From assembly GCA_017506865.1 (NCBI GenBank), contig JAFCMP010000046.1:434001-498000 (forward strand): a DNA stretch of 64,000 bases, read 5' to 3'. The position numbers were made by a program, and so were the translations under genes. Of the stretch, positions 49,153-60,391 are shown one piece after another (position 1 is the first letter of the stretch; the number at the start of each line of letters is the position of its first letter). Source of the stretch: Tribonema minus (Eukaryota; Sar; Xanthophyceae; Tribonematales; Tribonemataceae). Under the pieces are notes generated by a model that saw only the letters and a list, made by a program, of their open reading frames with translations, did no database searches and had not been told where the DNA came from.

Positions 49153-51098
49153 TCACTCTTCGTCGTCTCGCGGTTCTGACACATCGGCCACATGCGCGTT
49201 CAGCGCTCGCACCAGATCCTGGACGGATACGCCTATCTTGAGGTCTGTGTGCCCCCCTCCCATCCACAAGAACTGCTCTGGCAGCTCCGCAATAGCGCTG
49301 GACAGTACCATGGGGACGCGGCACAGGCTGCCAAAGGGGCTCACGCCGTTGTGCGGAAAGCCTGTCAGTGCCAGCCCCTCCTGCGTAGATGACGGCGTGA
49401 GCGTCGTTCAGATCAAGTCGAGATGGCTTCCCCGCGCAATGTGCATTGTCACACCGAAGGCAGGCACGTGGTGGCGAGTTCTAGCTCCAAGCAAAACTGG
49501 TTGTGCCGAAGCGCAGCATGCTGAATTTGAGGTGCTTTGAGGTGCTTTGCGCGTTTGTGCCATGATCAGGCCTGCGGCCACGATGGGTGCGCGGGAGACT
49601 GCGCTCTGCCACCGTGCCTCTCAAAGCATTCATACTTGGCCTGAGCAACGTGACACATTGCGCCTGGTGGTTCACGCAATTCCAACAATCATTCAAGCCG
49701 TTTGAGCATGGTACGCTCCGCTGCTGGAATTGAGTGCCGCAAACGTTCAGGGGTGGCCCCTGGCCGTACCGTATGTAGCACAGAGAGCAAAAAGGGAGAG
49801 ATGTCCCTGCTCCAGCGACGCAGTGCGCAGCACAGCCTCTGCTGCCGCTGCTTGCAAACCGGCGAACTGCTGCTTTGAGCTTTCAGCAGCTTGGACTGCA
49901 TGCCATTCGGCACCACAGTGTATATGACAAAGCAGATGCGGCTCAGTGGGACAAACAACACAGGCACATGCGAGCGCGTGCACCTCACCTCATCTGGCGC
50001 CAGGGCGAAGGACAGCCGTTTCTGCCCCTGCCTGCCCGCAAGCAGGGCATTCCCGACTTCCTGCAGCAGCTTCAGATTGATTTTTGCCAGGTACTGCACG
50101 ATGACCATCATGTACACAGGCGCGGCGCCGCTACTATCAGCGGCCTGCAGAGTAGAGGCACGGAATGGGTGTCCTGTAACTGTCAGATCAGCATATCTAC
50201 ACAAGGCTGAGGCATGGGCTAGCGGCAGGTGCAACAGCATAGTTTGCTTGCCAGCCGTATTCCCGAAGTGCGTGGGTTACACAGTGGTAAGCTAGAAGTG
50301 TGCCACAACGGCATGCCATGATACACGCAGCGACAGTGTGGTGCTCTTGGTATGAACTGATCCTTTTGCGTTGCGCCGCCTGCTGACAGAAATGTAGCCA
50401 TCGATTTTGCTTCTGCGTATGTACAGCATACATCATTTTGCCAGGTCTTCCAAAGTAGATGCGGCACATGCCCAGTCATCACTATGCTCATGGCTTGATC
50501 AACAGCAAATGCGTGCAGTGCCTGATCATCAGCCAGTTCTAATGTGCATGATTAGGCCGAGTGCATCGCAGGTGGAGCGCGCACCTCTGAGCCGGCGTTG
50601 CCTTTGAACAGCAGACTTTTAGTAAGCTGCCTTGGATGGCACCTCAGGATGGTGGCCCTCTCTTCGAGAGACTTGTCATAGTACGTGGGTTCAACCTGCA
50701 TGAGCAACATGACACGCAGTGCTGGAGCTCATGAGACCAGGCATCAGGAACGTTTGTGGCTGCGCGTGCCGCACAAACAAAAGACTGCAACAGTGCCAGA
50801 TACAACTGCTAAATCATGCTGTGAGCTCGTGGGTCAAAACATGTATGATTCCAAGCTGGGACGAAGGTCACAACTGCCATGTAGAACAAGGCAGTCACGA
50901 TGCTGCGAGCTCACCCACCCACTTGAACCTTGCACTGAGGCATTTCTGAGCTTCTGCCTTGACTCTCTCCACAGGATCCGTCAAAGCAGCTTTGTCGCCT
51001 TGTTGAGCTCGCAATATAGTAGCTACGCGGGCCTCCAGATCCTGCAATCGCTGCAATGCAACTTCGGCGCTCGTCATACTTTGCACATTCACGGACAT
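49153..51098 (-). CDS. YbaK/ProX aminoacyl-tRNA editing-domain protein, 224 aa
   Basis: Stand-alone YbaK/aminoacyl-tRNA synthetase-associated domain protein, the family that deacylates mischarged tRNAs in trans. Exons: 51098-50919 (ATG), 50695-50585, 50144-49989, 49380-49153 (TGA); all phase 0. Blocks: an N-terminal coiled-coil-like region (LQRLQDLEARVATILRAQQG), KWVEPTYYDKSLEERATILR, KSLLFKGNAGSE, MMVIVQYLAKINLKLL, KRLSFALAPDE, LTGFPHNGVSPFGSLCRVPM and FLWMGGGHTDLKIGVSVQDL. This order matches the eukaryotic YbaK-domain family, including the TGF-HNG-SPFG block and the GGG-D-KLG-S block. The invariant editing lysine expected in YbaK was not assigned; K in KSLLFKG is the candidate. Shares a short promoter with FCBP. 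Confidence 0.9.
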
Positions 51099-51279
51099 GT
51101 CGTAACTACATGAAGCCAGTGATGTTTGTTTGTAAACAACAAAACGTGGAGATCAACGTCAAAACAAACTTCAAGAAGTGACTTTGAGATCTGCAAGCTG
51201 GGATCTTCCAGAAGTTTTTCACCTCGCAAGCGAGCGCTACATCCCCTTCCGCATCCTACGTGCAGACTGCAAAAGCACT
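51099..51279. promoter_or_regulatory. 181-bp bidirectional promoter with two TTCnnGAA motifs
   Basis: The YbaK and FCBP start codons face away from each other 181 bp apart. TTCAAGAA at 51170-51177 and TTCCAGAA at 51206-51213 are heat-shock-element half arrays (TTCnnGAA); the second continues GTTTTTC. TGTTTGTAAACAACA at about 51127-51141 is a partial palindrome. Heat or stress control of both genes is inferred, not shown. Confidence 0.6.
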
Positions 51280-54200
51280 ATGTCGGCGATGGAACCGGAG
51301 TTCATCGATATCAGTGGCGATGGCGGCGTGCTCAAAAAGGTAACGAAACTGTGACCAACTCGGCCACCATCATAGTGTCACGCGCGTTGTTCTCTGGATT
51401 CTTCTCGTGCAGCATAAGCAGCAACGCACAAACAAGCTGTCATGCGGCCAACACGCATATATAAACATTGCGTCTGTGCGCTGGTTTGCAAGGCAATGTG
51501 CAACAGCTGCGATTGCTGGTGCATGTGTTGGTCAGACATTGAAGCGATGCAATCATCACAGCTGCCAAACCAGTGTTCTGCGATAATTATGATGTATTAG
51601 GGTCATTGTTGAGCTAGTAGCAGAGCCTGAGTGTTGGTATTCCTTTAGACTGCATAAGCTGCAAGCTTCCAGAAGCTCTCAGGCTCATCGCGCTGCGATT
51701 GCTGTTGCAACATGATCAATTGTTGTGGCATGATCAGCATTGCCTGGCTTTGTCTGATGGTGTGCCTCGCACCTGCAGATCCTGGAGCCAGGCAGCGATG
51801 CAGGGGAGGGAGAGGAGTCTACTCCCCCTAAGGGCTATGAAGTGAGCGCTCACTACACGGGCACCCTGGAAGATGGCACAAAGTTCGACTCCAGCCGTGA
51901 CAGGTGACGCACGTTTGGTACTTTTACAGTTGAAGCTGGTAATGAAGTTGGCACTCCAAGTCCCCATGTGACCAGGTGCTGGCATGCCTGTTGGCGCACC
52001 TGCCTTCCATGCGTGAACTGATGCTGCTGTGAGAGAACTGTGCGTGTTGTGATGCAAAATCACGCTCATCATCGTCATGCAGTGCCATGTTCTGATGCTG
52101 AAGGCACACCTGCCATTCCATGCGTGAACTGATGCTGTTGTGAGAGAACTGTGCGTGTTGTGACGCAAAATCATGCTCATCATCGTCATGCAGTGCTATG
52201 TTCTGATGCTGAATGCACGAAGAGGTATTTCAGCAGCCGAGCTATCGAGCCCCATACAATCAACCATGAATCTTGCATATTTGAGGCACTTCCCACCGAC
52301 ATGCTCATTGACAGCGGTATTGATTTTATTTATAAAAGGCATGAGCACTGTCGATGCCGCGCAGTGTATTGCGCGCGCAACAATGAAATGTACTACGGTG
52401 CCCACGGCATTGGTGCGCTTGCTCACAACAGAAGTCCATCCCATAATCAGGCCTAAAGTGCCTTAACTGCTCCACACACAAAGCGCCATCTGCAGCAATC
52501 TTGTCATGTACCTTTGGCAGTCAATGCACCCCTTCATCCCACCGTGAGTGAATGACACGCAGCCGCTGCTCGTTGCTACGCGCGTGTCTGCTTGCAGGGG
52601 ACAGCCGTTCAAGTTCACCATCGGACAGGGACAAGTCATCAAGGGATGGTGAGAACACAGTGCGTCATTTCAGAGTTCGTGAAACGCGGGCCCTCCCTGC
52701 TGCACGTCGCACGCTCAGTCACGTGCGAGCCCTTCTACCAGCATTTGAGTACTGCATAATCAGTCGGTCGTAGCAGCAGCTACACTGTCAATCAGCGCTT
52801 CGCAGGACGCTGCGCCTCTGCGGAACCGCTATTCGCCAGCGCAGTCGCGCGCGGTGACGCGTGTGCACAGGCGGCAGTGACGACGTCCTCAATCGCAGCT
52901 CATGCGCTGCTGCGTGAAGCCCCTAGCACGCTCTCTCCAGATCTGCACGCTTGCGCAGCAAGTGCACTGCAGCACGCGCTGGCGCCGCCGCTGCTCGCAC
53001 AAGCGCGCTGATTGTAACAAAATTCATCACTATATAATATCGCTCACGCGCGCCGCCACGCGCTGGGACCTGGGCTTTGCGACGATGTACTGCGGCATGC
53101 TGACGCCGACGCTGCTCGCACGAGCGCGCTGATTAGCAAAATCATCAATATGAAAGCGAATCAAAAGATCGTAGACTAGAGCTCTAGGTGACAAGGGATG
53201 CTAGCCGCAAGTGCCTTCCACCAATAACCGTGGTATAAATATCGCTCACGCGTGCCACCACGCGCGCAGGGACCTGGGCTTTGCGACGATGAAGGTCGGC
53301 GAGAAGGCGATCCTCAAGTGCCGCGCGGACTACGCGTACGGCGACAACCCTAGCGGGGCCATCATCAAGCCCGGCGACACGCTGCTGTTTGACGTCGAGC
53401 TGCTGGGGTTCGCGCCCAAGAAGAAGGAGAAGTGGGCCATGAGCGCGCAGGAGAAGGTGCGCTGCTGCCACTGCCGCTGCTGCTGCTGCCGCCGCCGCTG
53501 CTGCTGCTGCTGCCGCCGCCGCTGCCGCTGCTGCGGGGCGACGTGCGCTTGCTTCGTAGTGCTGCGCGGCGCGTGTGCGTGTGTATGTGTTTCGGTGTCA
53601 GAATGTGTGTGCCTGATAGCACTGCTTACGAGTAAGCGAGGTGATCGTGTAGCCTACGCGCTAGCTGGCGTGCGCTGACTGCGCAGTACTCGGTGCAGCG
53701 GCAGCGCGCACGGACATTCGGGCAGCGCAGCAGACGAGCTGCTGGTGACCAGTGTGTGTATGATGGCGATGCTCAGGCATTTCATGGGTATACATAGGTA
53801 TGCATCATATATCTGCATGTGCCAGCGATGACCTACTGCAGACGGTGTCGGCATCGCGCTCTTTTCGCAGCCATGCATCGGAGCCTTCAAGGAGATGACG
53901 ACGCGAATGACCAAGTGATTGCTTGAAGCCAGTGAGGATCAGGGTCACGTGCTGAGCACTGTGCTGCTGTTGCAACGATCATCATTTGTTTGTTGTCCTT
54001 CTCGTGTTGAAGTTTGACCAGCTGGCGGTAGCTCTTGGAGGCGGCGTCACCAATGGCTCTCCAAGTGTAGAGTCTCAGAGGATTACGTACGCTGACCAAC
54101 ATGTAACTGCTGCCGCCGTGATCACCATTTGTCGCAGTTTGACAAAGCCTCGAAGCTCAAGGAGGAGAGTACGGCTCTGTTCAATCGCTGAGCAATGTAA

Positions 54201-57200
54201 CTGCTGATCATCATCTGTTGCAGTTTGACGGGGCTCAAAGAGGGCACGGCGCTGTTCAATCGCTGAGCACTGTGTGACTGCTGCCGTCATGATCACCATT
54301 TGTCGCAGTTTGACGAAGCCTCGAAGCTGAAGGAGGAGGGCACGGCGCTGTTCAAGGCCAAGGAGTTCGCGGCGGCGGCGGCCAAGTACGAGGAGGCAGC
54401 GACGTACATTGACAAAGTGCCGGAGGACGACATGGATGACTCAGAGGAGGAGGAAGAGGTATGTATGTATGTATGCTCTCCTGAGCGCTGCTGCATCCTC
54501 GACGTGCATTGACAAAGTGCCGGAGGACGACATGGATGACTCGGAGGAGGAGGAGAAAGGGGCAGAGGTATGTATGGATGGATGCTTTCCTGAGCGCTGC
54601 TGCATCCTCGACGTACATTGACAAAGTGCCAGAGGATGACATGATGACTCAGAGGAGGAGGAAGAGGTATGTATGTATGTGTGTATGCTCTCCTGAGCGA
54701 TGCTGCATGAAGCTTGACAAGGATATGGGGATTGGTACGCAAAGGATGCTTCAAAGCATCATGCTTCGTGAATTCTGGATGCAGGTGATGCAGCCACGGT
54801 TGAGGAACTGTTGGACTTAACTATGTGTGTTGGGAGATAAGAAGCATGGATGACGCGGAGGAGGAGGAGGAAAGGGCAGAGGTATGCATGTATGCTCTCC
54901 TGAGCAATGCTGCATGAAACTGACAAGGATGTGGAAATTGGTACGCAACGGATGCTTTGAAGTATGGACTTCGAAGTAGGTGCTGCAGCCAAGGGTAAGG
55001 AACTGTTGGCGTAGACATGTGTTAGGAGATTAGAAGCGACGATTCGGAGGAGGAGGAGGAGCAGGAAGAAGGGCGGAAAGTATGTATCCTCTTGTGTGGG
55101 ATGCTGCATGTGCAGTGGAGGGCAAGGCCATGATGGGGGCAGTCAGGATTGAGTTGAAATTGCCATACAGGAGGCCATTATGTGGGTGACGAAATGAGGA
55201 ATCGCACATGGGCGATTGGGTGGCTGGGGAGAAGTGATGAGTCATACGATGACAGGAGAAGTGATGAGGAGAAGTGATGAGTCATACGATGACAGACGTA
55301 CATGCTATGACGCAGGCGCCCGTGGGTGCATTTGTGCTGTATGTACTGTGATTGACTTTGACAGCGGGATGTGCATACATGGCCATACTGTACACATGTA
55401 CCACTATGCGGTCGTGAGCCATAAATACGCGCAATTAGGCGCATGCTTTCAGAGGAAATCCACATGGCGCATGGGCCAGACAATGACATGGACGATTAGC
55501 AAAGTGGCAGTATACCGCTGTACATGCTGGCACTTTGACGTTGTATATACCTACATATTTTGAAGGAAACATATGCAGCTAGCCTTGAGGAGGTGTGCAG
55601 TTTGTACAAAGGCTGGCAAGCAGGGGATTGGGCCATTGAATGACGAAGGGGGCGCAGCAGCATTGTTGTGAGTGTATATGGCTTTTGCATGAATATTCGC
55701 ATGCGCATGCTAGTGTTGAACACGGTGCCACATTGAGGTGCAACCGTTACAGCTTAAACAGTCGCATCAAGAATGCAAGAGCGCGCTGCTGCTGCCCTGC
55801 CATGTGAAGTTATACCGAGTTGTGCTGCTGCTGTTGACTTGGACAATTTTCAGTGCGCGACGATGACGCTGCTCAACCTGTGCTGCCGCAGGCGAGCGCC
55901 CCAAAGGCAGACGCGACGGCCGCAAACGCGCTGCTGCTGTCGTGCCACCTCAACGCGGCGCAGGCGCACCTGAGCGCCAAGCAGTGGACCAACGCGATTG
56001 CGGAGGCCAACAAGGCGCTCGCCATTGACGCCAGCAACATCAAGGGGATCTTCCGAAGGGGCAGCGCCAGGTGCGTGATTTTGTAACTGTGGCGGACTTG
56101 GGGGCGTGATTACGGGGATGCAATGCGTGCTGCAAGGGGCAAGCGTTGATTGCAACGCAACTGCACCTCGCTTGCAGACAGACATGGACTGAGACTTTGA
56201 AGTGCGTTTGAAGGCGTTTGTGAATTACTTGTGAAGCACGTCTCACCCGGTCATGGAGTTGCAGAAGTGTCCCAGCTGCATTGATCGAAAGGCTGGCGTT
56301 CGGGAAGGTTCTGCACTGCAGACGCCAAAACGGCGCTGGCAGTTGTTGTCAGCAAGATGAAGTTGACGCTCCCGCATGGCCAGACAGAGAGAATGAGTGT
56401 TTTTGATCAGTTTGTGGGCACAGATGGATGCTTCAACATTCATACTTGGTGTGGATAGCTGCAAGTGCCTTCCACCAATAACCGTGGTCGCCGCTGCGGC
56501 ATTCATTGGCCACGGGTCAAACAGTGCCTCCATGCTCACTTTAGGCAAAAAAGACTTCTGTGTGCAAGCTTTTTAGCTTTAATATTCTGCGGCATGTGAT
56601 GTGCTCCATCTCTTTTGTCTGCAGACGACACGCGGGCTTGTTGGATGAGTCCAAGGCAGACATGATGGCAGTGCTCAAACTGGAGGAGGGCAACACCGCG
56701 GCCAGAAAGGAGCTGGTGCTGTTGAAGGAGGCCATCAAAGCCGCCAAGTCCAAGGAGAAAGCCGCTTTTGGCGGCATCTTTGGCAAGGTGGGCATGCCTG
56801 TCGTAGGAAGTTATATGTGTGCACACAAGCGGCAGGGGCGAAGGCTTTGAACCTATTTTTATTCATGTTAGGCACTTGCTCGGGCCTAGGCCTAGGCCTG
56901 GTTTATTATGGCTTGCTCACCTCCTCAACTGTGAGCATGATGCACTCATTGCTGCTATAAAAGCATGGCACTGCATCGAAAAGACTACTATGCAGCATCG
57001 TCGCAGCATTGCCCGTGCCCGCAACCGCTGATGTCCCACGACTCACCGTGTGCAGATGGCACTCTCATTCAACAAGCGACTATGCTGCGCAGCATTGCTC
57101 GTGCAAGCAACGGTTGGTGCGCATCGCTCGCACTTCAACAAGCGACGTGCCCACTGCGCCGGGGCGCTGGCAGCTTCAAACTGAATGAGCGCTGTGCAGT

Positions 57201-60200
57201 TTGTGCGACTGTTCCCCCTTGAACCGTCTGCTGTATGCCGCACTCGGCCGGGCAGTTGCAACTTGCTCGCTGCTCTTGCTCACCTGTTCTGTACGGTAAC
57301 CCCTTGACCGCCTTGTCTGAATGACGACTTTGCTGAGCAGTGCGCACAGGAGGACAGACATAACCAACAGTGCGTACCGCACCAGAGGACAGACATAATG
57401 AATGCAGATGTGCTCGCCGCTGCTTGCGTGTGCAGGTCAGCATGTACAACGACAAGGCCGGCGTCATCACGCACAGCGGGCCGAACCCCAAGGTCTTCTT
57501 CGACATCAAGGTGCGCCGCCGCTGCCGTGTCGAGCGCTGCTGCACCGCACTGCACTCATGCTTTTGTTTTGTATCGCGTGCGCTGGGCAGTGCTCCTGCC
57601 ATCGCTGTGCAACCTGCTTTGCTTCTTCTGTGCGCGCTATGGAATCTTGTTCACTGCATTCATGCTTGTGTTGCATGGAAACAAATCGAAAGATCGTAGA
57701 GCTCTATGTGACAAGGTGTTGTTAGCCGTCAAATTGAATGCCTTCCACCAACAACCGTGGTTGCCGCTGCTGCAGCAATTGGCCACGAGTCAAGCAGTGC
57801 CACCATGTTCACAGGAGCCAAAAGACTTCAGGGTGCAAGCTTTCTAGCGTTTTGTATTGCGTGCGCTGGGCAGTGCGCCCGCCATCGCTGCGCACCCTGC
57901 TCCGCTTCTTCTGTGCGCGCTATGGCATTGTGCGCCGAGCAATGCGTGACACGCTTGCTGAGGAGCGCGCGCGAGCGCAATGCACGGCGCTTGAGCTCGA
58001 GGCACGCGGCACGCGGGAGCAACTGCGAGATGCCAGATGTGTGCGTTGACTGCCATGAGAAGATTCGCGTTTGAGCTGCTGGTTGCTTCATGTCGTCCAC
58101 CGACGTGCGGTCAGTGACTGGCGGCCCGTCGCAGCGGGGTCCTGCAGCCCAGACCTGCACGCCTTTGAGCCAGCCCCCCTCGAATGGACCTTTGGCGCGA
58201 ACGCAGCACGCAGCACCTCTCACCACCATAATCGATCTCTCAAGCTCATCATTTTTTTTATTCCTTTTTTTTTTTTCCTTCTTCTTTGCAAGCCATCCTC
58301 CTATTTCATTTGATTTTTAAATTATCTGTTGATTATACTTTTTGGCCTCTTCATCGCACAGATCGGCGATGAAGATGCCGGGCGCATCGTCATGCAGCTG
58401 TGGGCCGACACCACGCCAAAAACAGCAGAAAACTTCCGCGCCCTCTGCACGGGTGAAAAGGTGCGTATGTAGGACATTCTAATTGGTTGCGCAGCGGGTG
58501 CTTGTGGAGCTGCATTGGCGGTGTCTGACGCGTACGCGGCGGGCGCTCACAGCCTGTTTTCTGGCTGCATCCAACGTTCTCGGGCGGTCTTGAAGTTGGT
58601 GCGGGGCGACAGGCATGTTCAAGCGCGTGGGTTGCTGCGAAGTGCTGCAGGCCGGCTGCTGCGCTGTCCGATTGCTGCATTTACAAGCCACGTCTTACAC
58701 ATTTGTCATTACATTCAGCGATGTGCTGGTTTTGCGCGCATGTGGTTGGAGCCCGTGGGCCAGCTGTGAAGCAATGCGCAGCCCCGGGAGCTGCATTTGC
58801 GTTGAAATTGAGCGTTTTGAAGTGTGTGCACACCCGCCGCAGCACAGGATACCGTCGCCATCGAGTTCAAATCAAACTCCCGCCTTCGCTGGTGGCGTGT
58901 GTATATGCACGCTGCACATATCAACCACGGGGCGCCGCTGCGATACAACAGGTGACCGCCACGCGGCGCAGCGTGCCTCACCAGAGCAGCTGAGCACGGC
59001 TGCAGACGTCAGGTGTGCTGCAGAAACTGCGCACTGCTGCAAACACTGCTAGTCACTGCTCTTGCGATTCGCTGCCCTCTGCACTTCACTGCTCTCCCGC
59101 TACCGATCGCCAAACCTAACCCTACTACCGCACGCCAACCCTAACCCTCATCTAACCCTACTACCGCACACGACTGAGCGCTGCTGCAGGGCACCGCCAC
59201 CACCGGCCAGCCGCTGCACTACAAGGGCAGCGCGTTCCACCGCGTTATCAAGGACTTCATGGTACAGGGCGGGGACTTCACACAGGGGAACGGGATGGGC
59301 GGCGAGTCTATCTACGGACCCAAGTTTGCGGACGAGAACTTCACCGTCAAGCACACGGAGCCCTTCCTGCTGAGCATGGCCAACGCGGGGCCAGGTGGGT
59401 GGCACTGCCTGCGTATTGCCGGGGGGGGGGGGGGTTACAATGGGGTTGTGGGCGTGGGAGGGAAGGAGGGGGGGGGGGGAGGCAGAGTACACATGGGACC
59501 GATGCCTTTCAAGTCGTCGCCATCCGCAAGACTTCGCACGTGCAGGTGTCCATGTCTCAACGCCTACAGCTATGGTCACCTCCGGCATGTGTTGTGCACC
59601 ATTGCTGGTCCATCAGTGATGCTGTGCCTTGCCGGACGTGCTTGAAGTATGCTCAAGGTGCGGCTGCTTGTTGCACGCTTGGATCGCACTTCCACCTCTA
59701 GGTGTCGGATGCTCGTTAATGGAGCATTCCGTGTTGGTTGATGGCTGATTTTGATACGAAAGACGCGCTGCTGTCAAACTTCAATGCCTGCCCTGCACTC
59801 GACTACGCTCCTTGCACACTTCAAGTCTGACGCTCCGCTACACGGACCTGTCTCTGCGCAGGCACCAACGGCTCCCAGTTTTTCATCACACTCAGGGACA
59901 CGCCCCACCTCGACAACAAGCACGTTGTTTTTGGAAAGGTGAGCTGATGCGGCAGCCTGCATGTAATTACGAATTCTTCGGCACGAGCATTGCTGTCATG
60001 TGATGTCAGAGCCCAGCTACAGAGTGCAGCTTACTGGTCAAACTGAGATCTTGTGCTTCTTCCAATTTGGTTTTGAGGCATTCCAAACATGAAGCTGCAC
60101 GACGCATGCACCGCGCGCTCTGCGGCAGTGCATTGATGTGGGTGGCATCACTCACCCTCAGCAATAGTGCACACCATGTCAACAACACATGACTCTCGTC

Positions 60201-60391
60201 TGATGGCGAACAAGTTCATGATGCAGTGCTTTAGCGCATTACAGCTCAGGCGGTTCTGCTGCTGCTCCCCTATCTGCCAGGTCATCGAAGGCACCGACAT
60301 TGTGCGGCGCATCGAGACGGTGGAGACGGACAGCGGCGACAAGCCGCTGCAGCCCGTGATCATCGCGGGCTGCGGCGAACTGAAGGACTGA
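51280..60391 (+). CDS. FCBP: FKBP-TPR-cyclophilin dual immunophilin (FCBP), 493 aa
   Basis: Two peptidyl-prolyl isomerase families in one chain. Exons, all in phase: 51280-51339, 51779-51903, 52598-52648, 53270-53456, 54309-54458, 55892-56070, 56625-56787, 57436-57510, 58362-58460, 59190-59394, 59862-59938, 60281-60391. FKBP, about 20-130: [57 protein letters not shown]; Tyr, Phe-Asp, Arg, Val-Ile, Trp and Phe of the FK506 pocket are kept. TPR linker, about 142-305, with an acidic DDSEEEEE insert. Cyclophilin, about 306-493: [28 protein letters not shown] (catalytic Arg, Phe, Gln kept), [40 protein letters not shown]. His replaces the cyclosporin-contacting Trp, as in Cyp40. Architecture matches Toxoplasma FCBP57. 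Likely cytosolic; a chaperone-associated role is inferred from the TPRs. Confidence 0.95.
51993..52218 (+). repeat. Tandem duplication, about 110-bp unit, in an FCBP intron
   Basis: CACCTGCC-TTCCATGCGTGAACTG through GATGCAAAATCA-GCTCATCATCGTCATG and TGTTCTGATGCTGAA is present twice, 51993-52101 and 52102-52218, with few differences. Confidence 0.95.
52960..53145 (+). repeat. Upstream copy of the FCBP exon at 53270 and flanking tandem repeat
   Basis: CGCTGGGACCTGGGCTTTGCGACGATG at about 53064-53090 copies the exon start at 53266-53292, but its acceptor reads CTGG instead of CAGG and the following bases differ. CGCTGCTCGCAC-AGCGCGCTGATT is present at 52988-53012 and 53108-53133, so a unit of about 120 bp was duplicated. 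Confidence 0.85.
53155..53235 (+). repeat. Dispersed repeat family A, copy 3 (partial)
   Basis: AATCAAAAGATCGTAGA, AGCTCTAGGTGACAAGG and GCAAGTGCCTTCCACCAATA match copies 1, 4 and 5. It ends abruptly at CCGTGGTATAAAT, 35 bp before the FCBP acceptor. Confidence 0.85.
53976..54308 (+). repeat. Upstream copies of the acceptor boundary of the FCBP TPR exon (54309)
   Basis: The boundary GATCACCATTTGTCGCAG/TTTGACGAAGCC at 54291-54320 is copied at about 54119-54194 (TTTGACAAAGCCTCGAAGCT), 54207-54271 (TTTGACGGGGCTC) and, eroded, at about 53976-54060 (GATCATCATTTG ... TTTGACCAGCT). Copies extend some 40-60 bp into the exon and end in AATCGCTGAGCA. Confidence 0.9.
54459..55085 (+). repeat. Downstream copies of the donor boundary of the FCBP TPR exon (54458)
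   Basis: The exon end TACATTGACAAAGTGCC, GAGGACGACATGGATGACTC, GAGGAGGAGGAAGAG/GTATGT is repeated in the intron with donors at about 54568, 54667, 54882 and 55080. The first two keep most of the exon end; the last two keep only the acidic GAGGAGGAG block. Each is separated by CTCTCCTGAGC-ATGCTGCAT-type intron text. Read-through from the real donor hits a stop before the next copy. Confidence 0.93.
55231..55295 (+). repeat. Direct repeat, 25 bp x 2
   Basis: GAAGTGATGAGTCATACGATGACAG occurs at 55231-55255 and 55271-55295 in an FCBP intron. Confidence 0.95.
56455..56580 (+). repeat. Dispersed repeat family A, copy 4
   Basis: AGCTGCAAGTGCCTTCCACC, AATAACCGTGGTCGCCGCTG, ATTGGCCACGGGTCAA, AGTGCCTCCATG and AAGACTTC-GTGTGCAAGCTTTTTAGC. 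Its 3' end matches copy 5 and defines one end of the element. Confidence 0.88.
57680..57850 (+). repeat. Dispersed repeat family A, copy 5 (longest)
   Basis: Runs from AATCGAAAGATCGTAGAGCT through GTGACAAGG, GCCTTCCACCAACAACCGTG, ATTGGCCACGAGTCAA and AGTGCCACCATG to GTGCAAGCTTTCTAGCG, about 170 bp. Intronic in FCBP. Best representative for defining the family. Confidence 0.88.
59117..59160 (+). repeat. Interstitial telomere-like CCCTAA units with a duplicated spacer
   Basis: AACCCTA units alternate with CTACTACCGCAC (present twice), 30 bp before the acceptor of the FCBP exon at 59190. Confidence 0.8.
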
